Shown piece after piece: positions 53,744 through 64,000 of a DNA stretch of 64,000 nt (position 1 is the stretch's first letter; each line of letters starts with the position of its first letter). A program made the translations under genes and the position numbers. The notes under the pieces are model-generated. The model ran no database searches. It was not told the DNA's origin and worked only from the letters and a program-made list of their open reading frames with translations. Source of the DNA: Oxyruncus cristatus (Eukaryota > Chordata > Aves > Passeriformes > Cotingidae); assembly GCA_013399855.1 (NCBI GenBank), contig VXAY01005881.1, forward strand, positions 1,088,327-1,152,326. The letters run 5' to 3'.

Positions 53744-56700
53744 TCTTGGAATCTTCTGACGTTGGAGCCTGTCATAGAGAAAAAAAAAAATCATACGTTT
53801 CAGGGGACATCTTGGGATTCTTCAGAGGATGAAAAAATTATTAAGGAGAAAAGCAGACTAACAAACTATATTTGCTAAAAAAAGGGATGACAGCAAAAAT
53901 AGGTCCTATAAAACCCTTAGCAAGGGTGATGCTGACAATTGTCTTTGAGAAAGCACAAGCTAAGATGATTTGCACTGCTGAGAAAGTACAAGGTATGAAG
54001 ATTTGCTCTGCTGCAGAGTCCTTTTATTTAGATTTCTATGGCATGCTACTTCAACACTAATGAAGCATATACTGTTTCTTAGCAATTGTATCTGCATTCT
54101 TATAGGTAAAAAACATAACACCATTTTGAAATCAATACTTTTGCACATTTCAAGGATAACAGATAAAAACCCTTGAGAGTAATTTCAGCCCTCAGCCTGC
54201 CTTCTTTTGAAGCAAACTGTTTTCATTAAAATTACTTCCTGCTGAAACGGTTAATTCAGAAAAAATCCTCACACAGTATTAAAGTAGTCAGTGACATAAA
54301 AGCGTTCTGTAACTACACAGATTATTCTTCCTCTTAAAGAAAAGATTATGGTGTCAATCCCTTGACAGTACTGCACTGAATAAACACTAGCTACTAGCTG
54401 GCATTTCAATTATCATGATACAGCAAATCTGTATCCTTTTAACTGCAGACAATCCAGATGACCTGCCAATCTATTTCCAAAATCTCTTTTAGATTAAAGC
54501 ATATCTGGAATTCCATAATGCTGCAGGCCAAATCCCACCTTGCTCTTCCTGCCCACGTACTGCAGCAGACAGAGACCTGCGCATGATGTGACTACTCCCA
54601 CTATTTGTGTAAAACGAAACAAGGGAAAGTATCCTCTTTTTGGCATATTCCACCAGCTACATTTTACCTTTCTGAAGGTCTAAACCCAGACAGTTACTAA
54701 AACACAGAATAGTAACATGTCCTAAAATCACCCTAGATTCTCTTTCTCTGAAAGGTGTCATCTGTTTAGATCCTACAATCAGTCCACATGTATCATTAAG
54801 CAAGTAAAAAGAAAAAATTTATTCTCTGTATACATTCCCAAGCCCTTCTAAGATCTCAGGTTTCAAATACAACTGGGTGTATATTAAGATCCTCCTGTGC
54901 ATTTGTTGTCACATCAAAGATTACTCTTCCTCAAAGTTGAAGCAAGCGTAAAAGGAATCTGACAGGTGTGTGTGTGTCTAAGGCAGTTTAGTAGACACAA
55001 TCAGGAGTCCAGAGGAACTGCACTAAAAGCCACACTTTCAAGAAGGTACACCCGATAAACTCTTTTGTTAATCGAAGTTACTATCATCTGTTACAGGCTG
55101 GTGGTACATAACTTCCTTACTCAAAATCTGAAACAACGTACCTACCCCTCAGACCTGCGGCAAGATCTAAACCCCATCCTCTTCCAGAGTTATAAAACCA
55201 AATACAAACCTCTTTCGCTGTTTGGTAGTGTTGGGCAAAGACCTCTACTGCTGATTTTTTAAATGTTAGTTTCGTCCATGCAATCTCTGAACAGGCACAG
55301 GCTGCAAATCGCAAGGTCTCTGAGCCCTTGGAGCAAGGGAGTTGCCTCCTTTCTGTACCACTGCTGTGTCAACAGCAAACAGCGTCTGTTGGGCTCCTTC
55401 AAAGCAAGCACTTCCTTAGTTTCTGCGAGGACAAATAAACACTTCCAAGCTGCCGCCAATGGACCTCGAGAAAGCAGAGCTTTCTGCCGTCCCTAAAACA
55501 CTGACAACATACCAGTCTGGGCCACAGAGGATTTGCCTTCTGATTATGACAAAAACGCCCACCTCACTGGACCATTTTAACAAAGTGACCATGACTGTAT
55601 TAAGAGTGGTTACATAAAAATGGAATAAACGTATTTAAATGCATCAGAAGGCAGAAGTTTAATCACTTAAAAAGCAATTACATTTACCCTTCGTTATTAA
55701 AAAGGTCTGTCACAAGAATCAAAGGCACGTCAGGAAAAATCAAGGCTAACTATTCAAAAAATTGTATTGTAGTTTAGTGGTTTGTAGTTACAAAGACATG
55801 CTTCATAAATTATGTACGTTAAGTAGATTGAAGGGAAATTTTGACTGTATTTTTAAATAAATACTGTCAAGACAGTCTGTGGTACAAATCCATCATCACT
55901 ATCAAATTCCAGTTTTTCCCCCTCAATATTCCACAAATTTACATTTATTTCTGGGTGAAAACGGCACTTGGCTCTTCATGGACTTGTCAACTAATGTAAC
56001 CAAGTCTTCAGTGAATCCTGGTAAATGTCTTGGTAAGAATGATTCTAGCTGGTGATAGAGTCTGAACCTGGGACAGAGGGGTACAGTAAAACCAGAAGTG
56101 TTTTCAAAGCTACTTGTCTTGGAATTTTAAGCTGTCAGTAGTGTAGATAAAACTTTTTTTGAGCTTGCCTCTACTTCTTTCATTTTGCAGAGTTATTTTT
56201 GGACAAAAACTGCTTTATTGACTAATGAAAATAAGCATCCATTTACGCTATCTATTTATCTAAGCCCTAAATAGCACTTAGGTAAAAGCACAGGAATGTT
56301 CCCATCAAATGAGACTTCCATAATGCATTAAAAACTCCATCAGCTGCCACTTAATAACATCAGATCCATAAGCTTAACCAAATCTACTTTTAATAGCATA
56401 CCTAAAAACATCTACCAAATGCATTCAGGAAGGGCGGAGAGGGCCACATCTTGTCTCGTATCACTGGAATTGTGTGGGAAACTTTGCTGACAACTTACTG
56501 TGAGTACAGATTACATTGCTTTTACACGCTTGAGGACATCAAAGAGAAGGGTTATTTGAACTGAAACAAGAAAACCAGCAATTTCTTCTGCAGATATAAA
56601 AGGAACATCCACTAACAGTGTTTTAGCACATCCCAGTCTTTAGGTTTAACAAGTCCGAAATCTGGTTTTTAAGCTATCTAATAGTTTATGTTTAGGATGC

Positions 56701-56755
56701 ACAAACTGTGCAGGGTCTTCCTTCGAGCTTTAGGAAAAACAGCCTCCTCCTGCTT

Positions 56756-56782
56756 ATCCTTCTATTAAAATAATAGAAGGAT
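56756..56782. repeat. Perfect 12-bp inverted repeat, 3-nt loop
   Basis: ATCCTTCTATTA, loop AAA, TAATAGAAGGAT. Both arms match perfectly over 12 bp. It lies alone in KLC1 intron 1. Confidence 0.95.
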
Positions 56783-59700
56783 TAAAAAAAGAAATACAAA
56801 CCTATTAAACTAATTCTTACAAAATTACTACAGAAAAAGTTTCACAATTAAATTGTTCAGGCACTAATATTAATAAGAAATGAATGTTATCCCATAAAAT
56901 ATTACATCAAACTGATACTTTTGATGGCAATCACCAATTATCAGACTAATTTTTTTTAAACCTTACATACTTATTTTCATAGAAAGCACAGAAAATGATA
57001 CAATCATCTAGAAAAAGAACCACTGTTTCTTACCTACTACTAAAGAGAGCTGATTTAGCTGTGGGGTTGGAAATAATTTCCTTCTAAGTACTGAATAATC
57101 TGCAGGGCTTACTCAGATGGTCTGAACTCTACTGGGCTGGGAGGTACAGCAAGCCCTAACCCAGCATTTGACAAATGCACCTTAACATTGTGTGCACTCA
57201 TGCCTGAGGACCAAACCATAATTCCAGCCCCCTCTCCAGTGATCTTTCACATTCATTATTTATCTTAGCTAGTGCTGGGCACTCCTGAAAGCCTTGCTGT
57301 GGTAACACCACTAGTGTGGCAGTTCCCACCATCCTGCTGCAGCACAACACTCTTCTGGTGGACTGACACAGAACAAGAGCACACACTAATTGGAAAATAA
57401 ACACAAAAGAAGTTTAAAGTTACATTTTAGTATTATTTCTTAAACCATCTCGCTTGGATAAACACGTTTTGAAAGCCTCCTCCTCCAAAGGTGGCTTCCT
57501 GAAACAGCTGTGCCATTAAAAGCACCACTTCGTGTGCTGGTACGTATTGCTTCATGTGCAGCCAGACTACGGGCTGAGAGTAAAAAAAGGAAAAAAAAAA
57601 AGTCAGCAAGCATATTTTCAAGCCATTTGTTATGGTAACAAACGGGTGGGGATCAAAATTCAATGGCCACACAAACTATCAGCAGTCACTGTAATTCAAA
57701 TCCCACTGACTGCTGCTTTCAAAACTGTGCTGTGCATCTTTGCTCCCCATCTGCATTCTGCACACACTCCTAACTCAAGAAATTTTTTCTGAAGTTAAAT
57801 GATGCATTTTAACAACAATAATTTAAGCGTGTGCAAAAATCAACATGCAGGATACAATCTTTACTTAAAAGTACTGGGAGAGAAATTGATACTAACTGAA
57901 TAAAAAATATTTAAAAGCAGAGTAATTGATTCATTAATCTGCCTTTATCTCTTTTCTGAACAACGGAAAGGAGATGCAATTAAGTAACATCAAATTACTC
58001 TGACTCAAAGTCACCCTGTGGTACCTCTTGTCTTTTCAAAAGGTATAGAATGGACAACCAATTCTCAAAAAATTAGGACAAAAATCTGGCTATGACATCT
58101 ATCAGTACAATAACAAAACACTGCATGTCATCTCTGCACTATTTCTTAAGACCTTGGGAATGCCAGCCAAAGACCAGTATCCAGCATTCCAGAATGCTCA
58201 CAAGACCAGAATCTTACGAAGCAGTTTTATCACATCCTCTCTGTTAAACATAATTCTGCCTTACCATACGCATAGTGATCAGGTTAGCACACCAAACCCT
58301 TCCAATATATAACACTCCTCAGAAATAACATGTCTTCCTGAGGATTCATTCATTCATACCTCTAGCAAGACTTCTAGGTCACTATCATTTATGCCTAACA
58401 CACTTCCAAACATCGTCATAGCTCCTGCATCCCTCTGTGTTTCAGTGCAGTAAAATTCATTATACCGAATGCAACTGGGCTACTACATCCTGGGAAATTG
58501 TAAATATAAACAACAGCACATTCTTGTATCTTCCACACATTATTGTCTTCTATGTACAGAGGAATTTAGAGACAGAAATGGCCATCGAGTCATCTGGTCT
58601 GGCTTCCAGCAAAGAGCAAACCATGAGCATTTGTTCACTCTCCAAGGCTATGGTGAGAGATAATAACCTGGTGATGCTCCTCATCCAGCCGTACATTTCA
58701 TTCACATCCTCCATCATTCCAGCACTCCTGTCCATAATAAATCAAAACGAAGATTTTTGTGCCTTTTACTGGATTATTTTTCAGTCAGAGGTGAGGGGAC
58801 AGAAAAGGAAAAGGTCCAGGACACAAACACTCAAAATACATCTATTTCCCCAGGGTGCCAAGCAGTGAGATGGGTTGATAGAACAAGGACACGGAACAAG
58901 CTGCAGACCTGTGGAACTACATAAACCACCACTGAAATAGAGGAACAGTTCGACTATATCCTTAGAGATCAATTATATACTCCTATTCTGTCAGGAGAAG
59001 CATTTTAGGAGGTTGTAGTCCTCCTCCCAGCTCAAGCCTGTAACCTCCCCTATACCCTCACAGATGACCATCCCACTAGTTGCATTAAAATGACTACACA
59101 CTGCCAACCTCTGCACTGAGGGGCAGGGAGGAATCCCACATCTTTAATCAACCCTTCTCCCTTCAAACACACACGAAATATGACTGGGGGCAGGGAGCAA
59201 GGAGGAACATCTAGTTTAAGCACACAAACAAATGAAACATTGAAGGTGGGGGTATAGTAAAACCCACTCCTGCCAAAGACAGGAGGGATGACAGAGTACA
59301 AGCAGCATGGAAGCTGCCCAAGCCAGAAGAGAAAGGCAGAACCACGACTCTCCTATGCTATTCACCCATTGTTTGATAAAGGCACATCCACAAACACACT
59401 TAATCTTAAAACACAATATTCTATTCAGGAAAAAAATAAACCACCCCAACACAACTGTGCTCCTCCCCTGCCAGTCTCTAATCCATATGACATGGTTTGC
59501 AAATCATTCAGCTACTGTCAGCTGGGAGGAGCAAACTCAAGATACAGCAGGAATGCAGTTACTGCAATCCCTTATTCAAAGCTTCAAACCACCACACTCA
59601 GCACTGTGGAGTGGCACACACACACAAATAATACCACGTTGCTAGCAATCTTAATTTTTTGTTAACATTTAACTACTTAACTACTACATATAAGCACTGA

Positions 59701-62700
59701 TAAGATTAAGACAAACAGTTATCTGATAATTCTGAGAAATATAAGTATTGTTCTTTAAAAAGACCAACTTGTAGATACAACCTTTTTAAGTAATACCAAA
59801 GCGTTGGTTTACATCAGACATTTCTTGAACTTCTGAACATTAGTAAGCGCAACATTAACTTTTCAAATGGTTTGCTGGGGTACATCACATAGTACGTTGA
59901 GTATAATTAGCCACCACCCCAACCCTACAGATATGTAAGGAAGCCTGCACTACCTACTAGACTGGTTACATCTTTTGTTCTAGTCACTTTAAAATTTAAT
60001 AAAATCAGCTATAGTTCTGACATAATCCCAGAAACAAAATCTAAACACAGTGAATGGGTTTTATGGCAGAATCTAAAAGAAATAAAACAGGAAACTGCTC
60101 ACTTTTCAGTCTGTTGGCAAAAGGTATTTTACCGCTTTTATCTGTAAGCAAGACTTGATGTTGAGAAAGTACGTACAAAATCTGTACATTTAAGTAGACA
60201 GAGGGAAAGTATATAAGGAACATAAGATGACTTCCTAATTTTGCAAAAGAAACATAGCCAACAATAATTTGACAAAACAAACTCATTTTTATTCTACAAA
60301 AATCTCAAAACACAGCTTCCATGAAGAGTAAAGATTGTTCCTGGTTGCATCAAAAAGAGTTAAATAGCAGAATCCCTGGGACATAAACAGGATTCAAAGA
60401 CACAAACAGTGATTAAATCAACACACAGATACTATTACTTGCATCTGTTTTCTTAGCTGACTGAATCTAAAGAAACTGTCAACTACCAGAGATTAATTTT
60501 CTCTATACATCACAAGAAATTAGCATACCTAGTGTTAACTGTGCTTTAGTGTTCACCCTTCGTTCACGTTCCCAAACATATTATGGGTACTACAAGCACA
60601 AACACATCCTTAGTCCTCATGCTTGCCAAATCACCACAGCCTGGCATTAGTAAGTATATTAATCGTCTGGCACAAAAGAACCCCAAATATAGTGTCATCT
60701 TATGCCTGATGACTACGAAGCACCTCACATAGAACCCCACGGAAATAATTCCTCTATCACTGAAAGCATCTGTAATTCTGGTTCTGATCCTCAAAACAAA
60801 GTGCCCAATTTAAATGCTGTAAAATGATGGCAACAAAAGCGTCTCAGCAAATCTAAGTCAGCGTAAGTGCACCTTTTTCTGGTCAGGCATTTCTCAAGGA
60901 ATTTTTCAAAGGAACCACAGTTTCTTCTACACCCTGCTTTCAGAAAGGAAAACGCTTCACCAAAGAAAATACTGGGAAAGCCTTAATACCTCAAAAATAC
61001 CTGAAGCTGACTGTGACTCAGGAAAACTATGACAATCAGTTCTATTTTGAAGTCAGAGTGATTTCTTTTTAGAATGAACAATCTGTCTTGGACTGCTACT
61101 TGGTTACAACAAAGCATCTATTAAACATTATGTCTGTTATGCTTTTGTTTGAAGGAAAATGAGAGTTAACATTGAAAAATAAATGTTCTTCTAAACTTTG
61201 GCCAAGGTAAACATAGTGTTCTCAGAAAACAATTAGAAATACTTAGGAAACACAAAGTATTATGGAGGCTGAATTAAGAGAAAAGCCTGTGACAAATCAC
61301 TTTATTGCAATGATGATGGAATTGGTCCATTTTTATAATAGTAGTGTCATACTGAGCAACACCCGGGAGGCAGACTGACTACAAAGGACGTTTATTTAAC
61401 TAGACCTAGCACGCTTGTCCCCATCGCTGTTACTCTGTTCTTCAACATTAAATACAGGAGTATATTTTGCTTACTTACGAATTTACCCAAATTTCCGCAT
61501 TTTTCACTCCTCTTATAAAAACATTATTTTACAAGTATTTGTACACCGAATTGAGTTTTAAAATAATCATGAGCTATGAACCTGAAGAGATGTTATTAAT
61601 CCCAGATGTGCTATTAATTGCACGTCTGCCAGAGGAGTCAAACAGAAGAAGAGATGAAAGGGTAACTGCACAAGCCCACGTCTCAAGAGAAAGAGAAGCT
61701 GCATTAAATGGACTCAGAACTGAATACAAGGTTACAATATTTCCCCAAACCCCCAGTTAAATGACACACATAGGTATGTCTGTCTACACAAAAAGATACA
61801 CATAGAGAGATGTGCACTGTAAGAGCAGCACACAAGTGAGGGGTTTCTGACATTAATATGGGAAGTTCTTCACAAACACAGGAAGCAGCAATTGCTCTTA
61901 TATGCCTGAAGTGTCTGTACAGAGTATTTTGAGTCTCATACGTCAAAAACACTCAGAAGATTGTATTCTTGACTCCTGCATATGTAATTAAAAATCGTCT
62001 ATGTGATTCTTCTTTTGTCAAACACAGACCTTTTAAAAAATTTCTTTCCATTAACAAGGCACTGTTAAACATATCATAGGGATTTGACAAACATTACATG
62101 AGCCTATTTCACAAGACCCTTGGAGGATAACTTTATTCTCTTTTTTAATTACATATGGTAGCAGGTGCAGGGAAACTAAGCTCGAACTGCTATTAGAATG
62201 TTTGATTACTAGAATTGTCCAGCTCCATCATCATCCTTCAGAAACATGACGGTTGCCAAACTTCAACTGCAACATGATGCAGAAGTGATACTGCATTGAT
62301 TGGCGAGTTTCAGGAACAGACAATTTAGATTCCCTGCATTTACCCAAATGCATCTGCATTATATAAAATGAGCATCTCAATGGAACTCTTAGAGTTCTCC
62401 ATATCTGTTGTAATTTCAGGGAAAAGGTCCTCTTAAGCCATGTGGTCACAAAAATTATTGTGCAAGTGACTTACAAGGTCTTCTGCATAGACTCACCAGA
62501 TGGATCAGCTTTCTCTCTGCTGCCAGTAAATGCTGAATGTGTAACTTCCAATTGTATCTGTAATCCCAGGGTTATAATATCCTCTATCGTGTTTCGCTGA
62601 AGCTTTGGAATTCATACTCAATTAAAATAAAGCTATTTTCCAAAAGAGTTTTAAACCAACTGTGCATTTAAAAAGGTGTTGTTTTCAGGGTTTCTTTTTT

Positions 62701-63449
62701 TCTAATTAAAATGTTGTCTCAAATCTTGAAGGTTCCTTTTTAGCTTCCAATGCACACCATTTGCGCCTAAGTTTGCTATTTAAGTGATGAGACAAAAGTG
62801 GAAGTGAAAGAGACAATTACTTAGCAGAGTAATTGTTGCTAAACCTCTTGCCAATCACAAAACCACTAAAAATTATATTCTAACAGTTTTAGTTTTATAT
62901 ATTTTTATGTATAACCATCGAAAGCATTTTGTATCATGAATGACACTGGCTCTCAATTTTGCCGTTCAAAGCAAACTATAAAAACAGACTTTCATTTTTT
63001 GCTAGCTGGTTATACTTTCTGAGTCTGTATTTTGGTTCTATGACCACTATTTGAGTATTAATGCTACATTTACATCATATCCACTGATGTAAACCATTAA
63101 CAGGGGGAAAAAAATTTAGTAAGAGCATCATCATTTGATTTAGTAGCCTTCACACAGCCTGGTGATAGCATTACACTAGGTGATGCCACCTTGGTCATTA
63201 AAATATGCTTCAATGTGCTTAGAACACAGAATTCCAAAAGGTGCCAAGAAGTTCCTCCCTGTCATTACAGACAACTGCTATGCAGATCTACAAATCTGGC
63301 ACCTTGTTACCTAAAAATACTAGAAAAACGAAGACGTAACGAGTAAGGTTTTAAAGCCTCCTTCTAATTACTGTCCGCAGTTATCAATTAAATCAGTTGT
63401 GTATTTTTGCTAGGATAATGTGTCCCTCATCAATGTTTTCCTTATTTTA

Positions 63450-64000
63450 GAGGTGTAGAACCCCCGGCCAAGACCCGAGTCTACGAATCGCCTCCGACCA
63501 CAGCACGGCAGGTGACCTACAGTGTATAAATCCGGCCACTATGTACAAAGCCCGAGGAGGACCTGTCCTCGCCTCGCCTTCCACCGATTCCGAACTGGCA
63601 GCAGAATGACCCTCCTGGGCCGGGGGAGGCGCAGACAAAGCGCCGCACGCCCGGAGCCGCAGGGCCGGCTCACCCCGCTCCCTCCCAGGGCGGCGCCCGC
63701 CGCAGCACCGAGGGGAGCCGGGAGGGAGAGGAAACGGGGACAAAGCCGAGCCGATCCCCATCCCGGGGGACACCCCCTTCGCCACAGGCAAAGCGCTGAG
63801 CGCAACTGCCAAAACGCCCCCCAAAACAGCCTCCCCAGAAACCCGCCCCGCCCTGGGCGCGGGGAAGGACGGGGCCGGCTGTCAGCGGCGGCGGCGCTGC
63901 GGGGGGACCCGGCGGCCCGCGCAGCCTTTTGTTGTTGGCGCAGCGGCGGATGAGAAGGCGAAGGAATTAAACACCGCGCACACCCACGCCCAAACACACA
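63450..64000 (-). promoter_or_regulatory. KLC1: KLC1 CpG-island promoter and 5' non-coding exon
   Basis: From about 63450 the sequence becomes very GC- and CpG-rich to the window end, after tens of kilobases of AT-rich intron. KLC1 reads leftward from here, and its ATG exon begins directly after an acceptor, so a non-coding first exon is required upstream. A good candidate donor on the minus strand is GGG|GTGAGC, with GT at 63673-63672, giving an exon end at 63674. The exact exon and start site are not determined. Long GC-driven open frames on both strands are not called. Confidence 0.65.

Larger units (their letters stand above)
47263..63673 (-). other. KLC1: KLC1 intron 1 (about 16.4 kb)
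   Basis: The long first intron between the CpG-island exon and the ATG exon. It holds a CATC/AGCC-type microsatellite (52661-52704), a 14-bp triplicated repeat (53702-53743) and a perfect 12-bp hairpin (56756-56782). It also contains a slightly GC-richer segment with scattered CpGs near 49590-49880. I recognise no nested gene; the open frames here are short and lack similarity. The 5' boundary is uncertain. Confidence 0.6.

Noticed and set aside
58556..58740. Possible ancient CR1/L3-like 3' end (GAATTTAGAGACAG ... CATCGAGTCATCTGGTCTG)
   Set aside because: A few words resemble the CR1 3' UTR, but the match is too short and diverged to support a call by eye.
58437..58868. 143-codon plus-strand frame in KLC1 intron 1
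   Set aside because: Low-complexity, no recognisable motif, no promoter or poly(A) context; expected by chance in a 16-kb intron.
63447..63997. Overlapping open frames of 125-152 codons on both strands at the right end
   Set aside because: CpG-island composition effect; KLC1 exon 1 is non-coding and nothing resembles a neighbouring gene.

Overview
The window is vertebrate nuclear DNA, almost certainly from a bird. Genes are split by GT-AG introns and start in CpG islands. Two antisense-oriented CR1 LINE 3' ends, the dominant avian retroposon, lie in introns, and introns are fairly compact. I cannot name the species; a degraded LTR-like fragment near 8.05 kb faintly recalls songbird repeats. 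There are no prokaryotic features, operons, CRISPR arrays or tRNA/rRNA genes that I can see.

Layout. 1-782 is the start of ZFYVE21 intron 1, and 783-905 (-) is ZFYVE21 coding exon 1; the rest of that gene lies off the left edge. About 770-1650 is a CpG island that serves as a bidirectional promoter, with ZFYVE21 leaving to the left and XRCC3 to the right. XRCC3 (+) has a non-coding exon ending at 1652 and seven coding exons between 3041 and 12458 (347 aa, complete), followed by a 3' UTR with AATAAA at 14208. KLC1 (-) converges on it. Its inferred 3' end is near 15.1 kb, its stop codon is at 19634-19636, fifteen coding exons run up to the ATG at 47261, intron 1 is about 16 kb, and a CpG-island first exon/promoter sits at about 63.45-64.0 kb. 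The assembled KLC1 reading frame is 637 aa with every intron phase matching. The order KLC1-XRCC3-ZFYVE21 matches what I recall of human 14q32.33.

Functions. XRCC3 is a RAD51 paralogue in homologous recombination. KLC1 is the cargo-binding light chain of kinesin-1. ZFYVE21 is an endosomal FYVE-domain protein. They are neighbours by conserved synteny, not by shared pathway; the only shared regulation visible is the ZFYVE21/XRCC3 promoter.

I found no new gene system. The points most worth checking are a GC-AG intron in KLC1 with a competing GT donor 8 nt upstream, two short upstream ORFs in the inferred XRCC3 leader (one overlapping the main start), a mirrored set of six CCAAT boxes in the bidirectional promoter, a twice-repeated 12-bp palindrome in XRCC3 intron 4, a perfect 12-bp hairpin in KLC1 intron 1, and the exon-phase arrangement at the KLC1 C-terminus.
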